Positions 21,960-30,471 of a stretch of 48,175 bases of DNA are shown here, in pieces. The notes beneath the pieces were generated by a model. That model did no database searches. It worked only from the letters and a program-made list of their open reading frames with translations, and was not told where the DNA came from. Within the stretch, counting starts at the first letter, position 1; each line of letters starts with the position of its first letter. The stretch is taken from NCBI GenBank assembly GCA_002281485.1, contig NCGF01000022.1, forward strand, positions 1-48,175. The letters run 5' to 3'. The stretch is from Sphingomonas sp. 28-66-16. Lineage in GTDB: Bacteria > Pseudomonadota > Alphaproteobacteria > Sphingomonadales > Sphingomonadaceae. A program made the position numbers and the translations under genes.

Positions 21960-22652
21960 TCAAGGATCGAAGCGATAGCCGACCCCATAGACCGAGACGA
22001 AACACGCCGCCGCCCGATCGACGCTCGCGACCTTTTTGCGGATGTTCTTCATATGACTGTCGATCGCCCGGTCGGAGCGGTCGTCGCCGCGCTCGGCAAG
22101 GCGATCGAGCAGCTGATCGCGCGAAAAGACGCGGCCCGGCTGCTTCATCATCGTCGCGGCGATCGTGAATTCCGCGGGCGACAACGCCAGCCATTGCCCG
22201 CGCCACGCCACGCGCTGGCCTGGCAGGTCGATCGCATAGGGACGGCCGATCGCCTGATCCTGGGTCACGCGGCCTTCGGATCGCCGGATCATCGCGTTGA
22301 CCCGCGCCATCACCTCGCTCGCGCTGAACGGCTTGCAGACATAATCATCGGCCCCGGTATCGAGCCCGGCGAGCCGATCGGCTTCATCGACCCGCGCGGT
22401 GAGCATCAGGATCGGCACATCGCTGAAACCGCGCAGCCCCCGGCAGATCGCGATGCCGTCCATCCCCGGGAGCGACAGATCGAGGATGACCGCCGAGGGC
22501 GGGTCGTCGCGCACCGCCGCGATCACCGCACCGCCCTCGTGGAACAGTCGCGGCGCATGGCCGCCCGCGATCAGATAGTCGCGCAGCACTGCAGCGATCT
22601 TGCGGTCATCCTCGACGACGAAAACAGTGCGAGTTTCGGGCGATCCGGTCAT
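21960..22652 (-). CDS. baeR: OmpR-family response regulator, BaeR-like
   Basis: The 230-residue protein has a receiver domain (about 8-120) with acidic pocket VVEDD, phospho-acceptor Asp58 in ILDLSLPGMDG, the switch Thr in MLTARVDE and Lys in YVCKPFSASE. An OmpR-type winged helix follows (LSPAEFTIAATMM to YGVGYRFDP). The segments DRLAGLDTGADDYVCKP and AIDSHMKNIRKKV resemble E. coli BaeR, which controls RND efflux genes under envelope stress. It is downstream of, and overlaps by 4 bp, its sensor kinase. Possible targets are the YHYH operon, the NHL-M23 gene or the RND operon; none is proven. Confidence 0.85.
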   Translation of the reverse strand: MTGSPETRTVFVVEDDRKIAAVLRDYLIAGGHAPRLFHEGGAVIAAVRDDPPSAVILDLSLPGMDGIAICRGLRGFSDVPILMLTARVDEADRLAGLDTGADDYVCKPFSASEVMARVNAMIRRSEGRVTQDQAIGRPYAIDLPGQRVAWRGQWLALSPAEFTIAATMMKQPGRVFSRDQLLDRLAERGDDRSDRAIDSHMKNIRKKVASVDRAAACFVSVYGVGYRFDP

Positions 22653-24097
22653 GCCGCGCGCGCATCGATCGGGAGGGTGATGACGATCGCCACGCCGCCG
22701 AGCGCCGAAGGCGCGGCCTCGATCCGGCCGCGATGCGCCGCGACGATGCTCGCGCTGACCGAGAGGCCAAGCCCGCTGCCGCCGGTCGCCCGGTCGCGGG
22801 TGGCGTCGAGGCGGTAGAGTGGATCGAACAGGGCGTGCAGCGCCTCGTCGGGCACGCCCGGCGCCGAATCGGCGATCGACAGCTGCACCACGTCGTGCGC
22901 GATGGTCACGGCGACGACGATCGTGCCGGGCGGATCGGTGTAGCGCAGGCTGTTGGTGAGGACATTGGCGAGGACCTGGTCGATGCGGCGCCCATCCCAG
23001 ACGACCGCCACCGACGACGGTCCCTCATCGCCCAGCCTGAGCGACAGGCCCGCCTGGTGCGCCGACCCGGCGAAGCGCGACACGACGGCGCGGCACAGCG
23101 CGATCGCGTCCGCCGGCGCGAACGTACAGGCCGGTCCCGACAGATCGGAGACCGCGAGGAAGTGCAGATCCTCGACTAACCTGCCCAGCGTACCGACCTC
23201 TTCGTGGATCGACTCGATCGCCGCCGGGGTGAGCGGCCGGATACCCTCCACGAGCGCATCGACCTCGCCGCGCAAGCCGGCCAGCGGGGTGCGCAGTTCG
23301 TGGGAGATTTCGGCAAGCCAGCGGCGCCGCGCGGTTTGCAGTTTGTCGAGTTGGCCGGCCATCTGGTTGATGTCGTCGGTCACCGCCGAAACCTCGCGGA
23401 TCGCGCTGGCCGGGGCGGGCTGGTCGTAGCGACCCTGCGCGATCGCCCCGGTCGATGCCTTGATCGCCGCCACCATGCGCGCGCCGGCACGGGCGACGAT
23501 CCACGCCGGGAGTAGGCTGAGCAGCATTAGTGCCAGCACCATGAACCCCGCCGTGCGATACTGGCTCGCCAGAAAGCGTGCATCGATGCTCCGGGGCGCG
23601 GGACTGCGCGGGAGCAGGACGAGCGCGCCGATGCGCTTCCCGCCGATCACGAGGTCGTGTCGCAGGATATGGGGCGGCCAGCGGTCGCGCGGTGGCAGCG
23701 GGGGCCCGAACAGCGCGCGTCCGGCGCGGTCGAGCAGGATCAGCCGCGCCTCGAAGCGCTCGGGCGGCCCGAACGAGCGCGGGGGCGGCCCCGCCCCGGG
23801 CGCCGCATCGTCGCGCGGCGGCGGGGGTGGCAATCGCAACGGCACCCTGACGGCGCGCTTCACGGCCAAAGCGAGATCGAGCGTGCCGCGATCGATCGCG
23901 TCCGGTCCGCCGCCTCGATCGACGGCGTCGATCACCGCCGCCACCGCGCCCTCGAGCCGCTCGCGATCGCGCGCCTCGAGATAGGCGTTGAAGCCTTGCT
24001 TCAGGTTGATCGACAGCGCCCCCGCCATCGCGATCGCCCCGATCAGGCTGGTCGCGGCAATGGCAGCAAAGACGATGACGGCGAGCCGGAATTTCAT
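22649..24097 (-). CDS. baeS: sensor histidine kinase, BaeS-like
   Basis: The 482-residue membrane kinase has helices at about 5-29 and 182-205 around a periplasmic domain. A HAMP linker, the dimerisation box LAEISHELRTPLAGLRGEVDAL with His266, and an ATPase domain with NSLRYTD, ADSAPGVPDE and GGSGLGLSVS follow. The cytoplasmic part reads like BaeS. The periplasmic domain is unusual: residues 84-118 are dominated by Pro, Asp, Gly and Arg. ATG 24097 is used; GTG 24103 would add two residues. It diverges from the NHL-M23 gene across 168 bp. Confidence 0.85.
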   Translation of the reverse strand: MKFRLAVIVFAAIAATSLIGAIAMAGALSINLKQGFNAYLEARDRERLEGAVAAVIDAVDRGGGPDAIDRGTLDLALAVKRAVRVPLRLPPPPPRDDAAPGAGPPPRSFGPPERFEARLILLDRAGRALFGPPLPPRDRWPPHILRHDLVIGGKRIGALVLLPRSPAPRSIDARFLASQYRTAGFMVLALMLLSLLPAWIVARAGARMVAAIKASTGAIAQGRYDQPAPASAIREVSAVTDDINQMAGQLDKLQTARRRWLAEISHELRTPLAGLRGEVDALVEGIRPLTPAAIESIHEEVGTLGRLVEDLHFLAVSDLSGPACTFAPADAIALCRAVVSRFAGSAHQAGLSLRLGDEGPSSVAVVWDGRRIDQVLANVLTNSLRYTDPPGTIVVAVTIAHDVVQLSIADSAPGVPDEALHALFDPLYRLDATRDRATGGSGLGLSVSASIVAAHRGRIEAAPSALGGVAIVITLPIDARAA

Positions 24098-24265
24098 GGA
24101 CACGGACGATACTCGATGGGCCGCCGGTTGCTATCGCGCGATTGTGGAGGGAATATGGGTCGATCGCGCACGCGCCACCGGCGGTCGCCCCCTCGGCCGC
24201 CGCCTGCCGAGCGGCGCGATCTCGCAGGGCAGCATGCGGCGCGGATTGTTGCTAGGGCGTTCGTC

Positions 24266-26344
24266 ATGCCGATGATTTCCCCCCGCCCCTTTGCCGTCGT
24301 CGCTGGTCTGGCCATCCTGGCGATGGCGGGGGGTGTCGTCTGGCTGCTGGCGCCGCGCTGGTTCTCGCCTCCGCCGACGCAATTCGGTTGGCCGGCAACG
24401 ATGACCACGATCGCCGGCGATGGTGGTCGGGGCGGTGTCGACGGCGTTGCGGGCCGTGCGCGTTTCGGCGATCCCTTCGCGCTGGTGATCGACCGGCGCG
24501 GGGCACTTTATGTGGCCGACGCCGGCAATACCGGGCGCATCCGCAGGATCGACCCCGATGGCAGAGTATCCACGCTGCCCGGATCGTTCGGCACGCCGTC
24601 GGGGCTGGCACTCGATCCTGCCGGCAACCTGTTCGTCGCCGACACCAGCGCCAACGCGATCCGCAAAATGACGCCGGCCGGGGTGATTTCGACCGTCGCC
24701 GGGGATGGCGTTGCGGGATACCGCGACGGCCCGGCGGCGCAGGCGCGCTTCAACGGGCCGATCGGCGTCACCGTCGACGGCAAGGGCAACGTCTATGTCG
24801 CCGACAGCTACAATGATCGGCTGCGCGTGATATCGTCGGATGGTCAGGTGCGGACGCTCGCTGGTGGCGACGCCGCCGGCTTCGCCGACGGAGACGGCGC
24901 GGCCGCAGCTTTCGACACGCCGACCGGAGTCGCGCTCGATCGGCACGGCCTGTTGCTCGTGGCCGACAGCGGCAATGATGCGATTCGGCAAGTGACGCCC
25001 GACGGCCATGTCTCGACGCTGGCGATGACCGATCCGAACGACGGCGCGGGCTTGCTGCAGGGGATGGTCGGGTTGGCGCCGACCTGGGACGGGTTCGTCT
25101 ATGTCGCTGCCTATCGGCGCGGGCGGATCGTCGAAATGGCGCCCGGCGGCGCGTTGCGCGTGCTCGCAGGGGCGGGATCGACGATCGACGGCAACGCCGC
25201 GCTCCCGCTCGTGGGCCCGGCGGGACTGGCGGTCGCGCGGTCGGGCGCGCTCTACGTCGCCGACGCCTCGGCCTATGCCGTCCGCAAGCTCTCGCGGCGG
25301 GGGCCGGGCGACGCCCAGATTGCCAAAGCCCTTGCCGCGCCCGCGCTGCCCGCGCTCGTCCACGCGCCGATCGTCCCCTGGCCGCTAAGGCCGCAAGCCG
25401 GCTGGCACGAAGTGGTCGGCGATATGGGCGAAGTGCGCGGGAACTATCAGGGCGACGCGCGCGACCACCTCCATGCCGGGCTCGATATCAGCGCGCCTAT
25501 AGGCGCCACGGTGCTGGCCTCTGCCGCCGAGACCGTCCGCGATCCGCAGCCCAATTGGGAGGTCGAGGGTCTGAGCGAAGGCCTGCGGATCGATCAACTG
25601 ACCTACATCCATATGCGCGTCGGCCGCACGCCCACCGGCGAACCGCTGGACCCGGCACGGTTCCAGATCATGCGGGACGGCGAAGGCCGCGTCGTCAGGG
25701 TCCGGGTCAAGCGCGGGACCCGCTTCCGGGTCGGTGATCCGCTCGGCACGATCAACCGCATGGCGCATGTCCATCTCGAACTGGGATCGCCCCGCGCCAA
25801 GGTCAACGCGCTGTCGCTGGCCTTCCCCGGTTTTGGCGATCATGTCGCCCCGCGCATCGACGATGTCTATGTGATCGACGGCGCGGGCCGGCGCCTGAGC
25901 GAGCGGGCAAAGGGGCGGCTCGTCGTTTCGGCGCGCGCCGGGAAGCTCGGCATCGTCGTCGAGGCGTGGGATCAGGTCGACGCCAATGCCGCGCGGCGGC
26001 GGCTTGGCCTGTACGAGGCCGGATTTCAGATACTGGCGGCAGACGGTAGTGCCGCGCCGGGATTCGCGCGGCCGCGCGTCACGATCGAATTCGATCGCAT
26101 GCCGACCACGCCGGACGCGGCAAGGATCGCCTATGCCCCGGCGAGCGGTGACGCGGTGCACAGCGACCAGCGCACCCGCTTTCTCTATGTCGTCAGCAAT
26201 CATATCCGTCACGGTCGCGCCGCGCCGGGCGGCTGGGACCCGGCGGACCTCCCGCCCGGCGACTATACGATCCGCATCTACGCCGCCGATCGGGCCGGTA
26301 ATGTGGCGTCGAGCGGCCGCGATCTGCCGATCACGATCCGCTGA
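24266..26344 (+). CDS. membrane-anchored NHL propeller fused to an M23 metallopeptidase domain
   Basis: The 692-residue protein has an N-terminal membrane anchor (about 8-30). About six NHL-type propeller repeats (45-350) follow, each with a VADxxN-like strand such as LYVADAGNTG, LFVADTSANAIRK and VYVADSYNDRLR. A Peptidase_M23/LytM-like domain comes next. Its zinc and catalytic residues are in place: His403 and Asp407 in HAGLDIS, His449 in TYIHM, and His501/His503 in HVHLEL. The last 150 residues look like a beta-sandwich. M23 enzymes cut peptidoglycan cross-bridges or regulate those that do, so an envelope role in the periplasm is likely. ATG 24266 is the first Met before the anchor; the frame itself is open upstream. 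It diverges from the BaeS-like kinase. Confidence 0.8.
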   Translation: MPMISPRPFAVVAGLAILAMAGGVVWLLAPRWFSPPPTQFGWPATMTTIAGDGGRGGVDGVAGRARFGDPFALVIDRRGALYVADAGNTGRIRRIDPDGRVSTLPGSFGTPSGLALDPAGNLFVADTSANAIRKMTPAGVISTVAGDGVAGYRDGPAAQARFNGPIGVTVDGKGNVYVADSYNDRLRVISSDGQVRTLAGGDAAGFADGDGAAAAFDTPTGVALDRHGLLLVADSGNDAIRQVTPDGHVSTLAMTDPNDGAGLLQGMVGLAPTWDGFVYVAAYRRGRIVEMAPGGALRVLAGAGSTIDGNAALPLVGPAGLAVARSGALYVADASAYAVRKLSRRGPGDAQIAKALAAPALPALVHAPIVPWPLRPQAGWHEVVGDMGEVRGNYQGDARDHLHAGLDISAPIGATVLASAAETVRDPQPNWEVEGLSEGLRIDQLTYIHMRVGRTPTGEPLDPARFQIMRDGEGRVVRVRVKRGTRFRVGDPLGTINRMAHVHLELGSPRAKVNALSLAFPGFGDHVAPRIDDVYVIDGAGRRLSERAKGRLVVSARAGKLGIVVEAWDQVDANAARRRLGLYEAGFQILAADGSAAPGFARPRVTIEFDRMPTTPDAARIAYAPASGDAVHSDQRTRFLYVVSNHIRHGRAAPGGWDPADLPPGDYTIRIYAADRAGNVASSGRDLPITIR

Positions 26345-26374
26345 GCCACGGCAGACCGATGACCCGGCGCCGGA

Positions 26375-29300
26375 TTATTGCGCTGCGTGCGAGTCCGGCC
26401 CGCCGCCGACAGCGGGCGGGCGTCTGTTCGCCAAGCCCCCCATCGCCTCGATCATCGCGGGCAGGAACAGCAGCACCAGCGGCACGGCAGCGACCAGTCC
26501 GAAGATGATTGCGGTGGCGAGCGGCTGTTGCAGCCCGGCACCGCGGCTCAGTCCCAGCGCGAGCGGGCTGAGCGTCAGGATCGCGATCAGCGCCGACATC
26601 AGGATCGGGCGCAGCCGTTTGCTGCCGGCCTCGCGCAGATTGGCGATGTCGATGGCTCTGGCAAGATCGATTTCGGCGAGGAAGAAGATCACAAGTTCGG
26701 TGACCATCCCGACCACCATCGTCAGCCCCATCAGCGCCGAGATGTCGAGCTCGATCCCGGTCAGCCACAGACCGCACAGGACTGCCGCTGCCGACAGCAG
26801 CACCGTCGCGATCGCGGCCAGCGTCCAGGCGAGGCGCTCGAACAAATAGGTGAGCAGCAACGCGGCGAGCAGCAGCGCGGCAGCGAACACCAGCGTCAGA
26901 TCGGCGAAACTCTGCTGCTGCTGCGCGTAAAGGCCACCATAATCGACGCGAATCGTCTTCGGCAGGCCCAGCCCGGCTACTGACTTGCGAACGTCCTTCA
27001 TCGCCGATCCGAGATCGCGCCCCTCGAGCCGCGCCGTCACCGCGACGAAGGGGGCAAGGTCTTCGCGGGTCAATTGCTTCTGGCCTGCCGCGACCGTCAC
27101 GCTGGCGATCTGCGCGACGCGAACGGCATGGCCATCGGGCGCGGTCAGCACCAGGCGGGCGAGATCGGCGGCGCGCGCGCGCAGGTCGCCGGGCGCGCGC
27201 ACGCGCACCGTGACGAGCTGTTCGGCGATGCGGACCTGCGTCGCCTGCGTTCCCCCGATCAATGCCTCGAGCTGGGTCGCGACCGCGTCGGGGTCGAGGC
27301 CCTGTTGCGCGGCGGCGCCGGGATCGACCTTGATGCTGATCGCGTCCCCTGCCACGCGGAGCCCGTCGACGACTTCGACGACGCCGGCGATCTTGCCGAT
27401 CGCCGCGCCGACGCGCTTCGCTGCGCCTTCGATCGCGGCGGGATCGTCGCCGAACAGTTTGACCTCGATCGGCTGCGGCACCGCGGTCAGATCGCCGATC
27501 AGATCCTCCATCAACTGTGCGGTCTCGACCGCGATGCCGGGAACCTTCGCCTCGACTTGCTGGCGGATGTCGCTCATCACCTGATCGATCGGGCGGCGCG
27601 ATCCGCCCTTCAGCCGGATGAAATAGTCACCCTCATCGGCCTCGGTCAGCCCGCCGCCGAGCTGGACGCCGGTCCGCCGCGAATAGCTCGCGACCTCGGG
27701 CGTCGCGATGATGATCTGTTCGATCTGGCGGAGCAGCCGGTCGGTATCGCTGAGCGCCGCGCCGCTCTGTGCCTTGTAGTCGAGGATGAAGCCGCCCTCG
27801 TCCATCGCCGGCATGAAGCCCGAAGGGACGTGCGACCAGGCCGCAACGCCGAGCGCTGCCATGCCGATGCCGAGGACGGCGGCAAACAGCGCCGGCCGGG
27901 CAAAGGCGCGGTCGCCCGCGCGTTCATAGCCACGCGCGAGCCCGGTCATGAAGCCGCCGGCGCGTTCCGCTGCCTCGGCATCCTTGTCACGCAGCCAGTG
28001 CGCCGAAACCAGCGGGATCACCAGCCGCGAATAGAGCAGCGACAGCCCGAGCGCGGCGACCATCGTCAGCGCGAGCGCCTTGAAGAAGCCGCCGGTCACG
28101 CCCGAGATGAACGCCAGCGGCAGGAACACGATGATCGTCGCCGAGGTCGATCCGATCAGCGGCCGGCCCATCTCGGCGGCGGCGTCAAGCAGGCCCTGCG
28201 CGCCCTTCGCGGTGCCCTCCTGCATCCGGCGCATGATATGTTCGAGCATCACCACCGCATCGTCGACGATCAGCCCGACGGCGGCCGCCATCCCGCCCAA
28301 GGTCATCATGTTGAAGCTCATGCCGAGCGCGTAGAGGATCAGGCAGGTGCCCGCGAGGACGGCGGGGAGCATCAGCCCGGTGATGACCATCAACCGACCC
28401 GACCTGAGAAACGCGAACAGCACGACCCCCGCGAGCACCGCGCCGAGCAGGATGGCATCGCGCACCGCATTGGCGGCACCGGTGACGAGTTCGGATTGAT
28501 CGTAGAAGGTGCTGACGGTGACGCTCGGCGGCAGGCCGATCGATTGGAGCCGGGCGTTGACGTCATGGACGATCTTGACGGTATCGCCCGCCAGCGACTG
28601 GCGGATATTGACCAGCACCGCGTCGCGCCCGTTCGAGGTGACGCGGGTGTAGCTGGGGGCTGCCGAGGGCTTGATCGTCGCGACCTGAGCGAGCGTCACG
28701 ACCCCGCCCGTCCCCGCCTTGATCGGCGTCGCGGCGAGATCGGCGATCGTCGCCAGCCGGTTCTGCGCGAGTACGAGATAGAGCCGGTGGCGGTCCTCGA
28801 TCCGGCCAGCGCCGCGCACGTCATTGGCCTTGCCGATCGCCGCCGCGATATCGGGCAGGCTGAGGCCGATCGCCTGGGCCTTGGCGGGATCGACATCGAC
28901 CGCGAATTCACGCGGCGACCCGCCGAGCACATCGACTCCGGCCACCCCCGCAACCGCCGTCAATGCCGGACGGACGCTGAGCTCGGCGATCTGGCGCAGC
29001 GCCTCGCTGTCGAGCGATTGCGAGGTCAGCGCGATGCCGATCACCGGGAACAGGGTGGGGTCCGATCGCCGCACTTCGAAGCGAGTCCCCGTCGGCAGAT
29101 CGGGGAGCAAGGTCGCCAGCGCGCCCTGCGTCGCGAGCGTTGCCGAGACCATGTCATGGCCCCAGTTGAAATTGAGCGCGACCTCGGCCGAGCCGCGGCT
29201 GGTGGTCGAGCGGATATGGGTGACGCCCGGCACCGCGCGCAGCGCGATTTCCATCGGCCGGGTGATCTGCGCCGCCATTTGCTGCGCGTCGCGCTCGCCG

Positions 29301-29446
29301 GCATCGACCGCGACCGTCACGCGCGGATAATCGATCGGCGGGAACAGGCTGACCGGCAGGTTGGTGGCCGCGAACACCCCGCCCAGCGTCAGCAGCAGCA
29401 CCGCCAGCCACAAGGCGCGGGCATGATCGGTGAGCAGGCGCGTCAC
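26375..29446 (-). CDS. RND efflux transporter, inner-membrane pump
   Basis: The 1023-residue protein is a complete AcrB/MexB-type resistance-nodulation-division pump with two sets of six helices and two large periplasmic loops. It begins with a first helix and NLPVSLFPPIDYPRVTV. The proton-relay helix carries VGLIVDDAVVMLEH, with the double Asp usual for the hydrophobe-exporting type rather than the single Asp of most metal exporters. GTG 29446 overlaps the adaptor stop (GTGA); the frame is open far upstream in another gene. It is the last gene of a tolC-adaptor-pump operon. A BaeSR-like pair lies 2.3 kb away, beyond the NHL-M23 gene. Substrate unknown. Confidence 0.92.
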   Translation of the reverse strand: MTRLLTDHARALWLAVLLLTLGGVFAATNLPVSLFPPIDYPRVTVAVDAGERDAQQMAAQITRPMEIALRAVPGVTHIRSTTSRGSAEVALNFNWGHDMVSATLATQGALATLLPDLPTGTRFEVRRSDPTLFPVIGIALTSQSLDSEALRQIAELSVRPALTAVAGVAGVDVLGGSPREFAVDVDPAKAQAIGLSLPDIAAAIGKANDVRGAGRIEDRHRLYLVLAQNRLATIADLAATPIKAGTGGVVTLAQVATIKPSAAPSYTRVTSNGRDAVLVNIRQSLAGDTVKIVHDVNARLQSIGLPPSVTVSTFYDQSELVTGAANAVRDAILLGAVLAGVVLFAFLRSGRLMVITGLMLPAVLAGTCLILYALGMSFNMMTLGGMAAAVGLIVDDAVVMLEHIMRRMQEGTAKGAQGLLDAAAEMGRPLIGSTSATIIVFLPLAFISGVTGGFFKALALTMVAALGLSLLYSRLVIPLVSAHWLRDKDAEAAERAGGFMTGLARGYERAGDRAFARPALFAAVLGIGMAALGVAAWSHVPSGFMPAMDEGGFILDYKAQSGAALSDTDRLLRQIEQIIIATPEVASYSRRTGVQLGGGLTEADEGDYFIRLKGGSRRPIDQVMSDIRQQVEAKVPGIAVETAQLMEDLIGDLTAVPQPIEVKLFGDDPAAIEGAAKRVGAAIGKIAGVVEVVDGLRVAGDAISIKVDPGAAAQQGLDPDAVATQLEALIGGTQATQVRIAEQLVTVRVRAPGDLRARAADLARLVLTAPDGHAVRVAQIASVTVAAGQKQLTREDLAPFVAVTARLEGRDLGSAMKDVRKSVAGLGLPKTIRVDYGGLYAQQQQSFADLTLVFAAALLLAALLLTYLFERLAWTLAAIATVLLSAAAVLCGLWLTGIELDISALMGLTMVVGMVTELVIFFLAEIDLARAIDIANLREAGSKRLRPILMSALIAILTLSPLALGLSRGAGLQQPLATAIIFGLVAAVPLVLLFLPAMIEAMGGLANRRPPAVGGGPDSHAAQ

Positions 29447-30471
29447 TTGGTGCGCACCTTCATCCCGTCTTCGAGCGCGGTGCCGCCTTGGGTCACCACC
29501 CGGTCGCCGGCCGCGAGCCCCTTGACGATCGCGATCCGGTCGCCCGTCGCCGGGCCGGTCTCGACATCGTGGCGATGCGCGATCCCGCCCTTGGCGACAT
29601 AGACGAAGGGCTGGCCGCCATCGTCGAGCAGGGCGGCATAGGGAATGGTGAGCGCGGTGCTGCTCGCGCCGACATCGACATGCGCCTGCAACGTCTCGCC
29701 CAGCGCGATGCCGGCTGTCGCGGGCAGCCGGGCGAAGACCGAGGCAAGCCGGGTCTGCGGATCGACCGCCGAATCGATCGACTCGACCGGCACCGTCAAT
29801 GGCGCGCGCCCAGCGCTCGGCACGATCCGGATCGGCGCCCCGCGGCGAAGCCCATGAATGATCGCCGGATCGGCGCCGAACCGGGCGCGGACGTCGTCGG
29901 GTCGGCCGATCGTGGCAATCGCGGTGCCGGCGGTCACGAGCTCGCCGGGGCTGACCGGCACCGTTTCGACATAGCCCGGCGCGAGCGCGCGCAAGGTGAG
30001 AGCCCCCGCACGGCCCGACAGACTGGTGCGCGTCGCGTTGGCGCTGGCAGCGGCGGCGCGCGCGTTTTCCACCTCGGCATCGCTCGCCAGCCCGTCGGCG
30101 CGCAGCCGCTGCGCCCTCGCGAAAGCGGCATCGGCAGCGCGCGCGTCGGTGGCGGCTTTGACGATGTCGAGCCGCGTGGCCGGTGCAGGCGACAGCGCGA
30201 CGATCACGTCGCCGCGGCGGACGCGCGTGCCGACGGGGGCGATGATTCGCGTGACGACGGCATCGGCCGGTGCGGCGAGCGTCTGCTTGCCCGTCGCGCC
30301 CGCTTCCGCCGTACCGAACAGGGTGACCTGTTCGGTGACGACGCCCTGTTCGGCTCGGCCGAGCGACACCAGCGCGACCGGATCGGCGGGCGAGTCGCCT
30401 TCGCCCCCGGCGCTGCACCCGGCGAGCATCAGGGTGAGAATCAAAAGCAGGGATCGGGTCATCGGGGCCAT
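29443..30471 (-). CDS. RND periplasmic adaptor (membrane fusion protein), lipoprotein
   Basis: This 342-residue protein connects the pump to the outer-membrane channel. It has a signal sequence with lipobox LAGC, then the adaptor layout: beta-barrel edge, lipoyl half-motif APADAVVTRIIAPVGTRVRRGDVI, a short alpha-helical hairpin rich in Ala, the second lipoyl half and a membrane-proximal domain ending ALEDGMKVRTK. The hairpin is shorter than in MexA, as in adaptors that meet long TolC-type channels. ATG 30471 follows GAAAGAGAC; ATG 30462 would overlap the tolC stop by ATGA instead. Both overlaps show translational coupling within the operon. Confidence 0.9.
   Translation of the reverse strand: MAPMTRSLLLILTLMLAGCSAGGEGDSPADPVALVSLGRAEQGVVTEQVTLFGTAEAGATGKQTLAAPADAVVTRIIAPVGTRVRRGDVIVALSPAPATRLDIVKAATDARAADAAFARAQRLRADGLASDAEVENARAAAASANATRTSLSGRAGALTLRALAPGYVETVPVSPGELVTAGTAIATIGRPDDVRARFGADPAIIHGLRRGAPIRIVPSAGRAPLTVPVESIDSAVDPQTRLASVFARLPATAGIALGETLQAHVDVGASSTALTIPYAALLDDGGQPFVYVAKGGIAHRHDVETGPATGDRIAIVKGLAAGDRVVTQGGTALEDGMKVRTK

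Noticed and set aside
21950-21963. Palindrome TTGAGCGCGCTCAA over the convergent stops of the HupE-like and BaeR-like genes
   Set aside because: It has only a five-base stem once a loop is allowed and no U-run, too weak to call a terminator.
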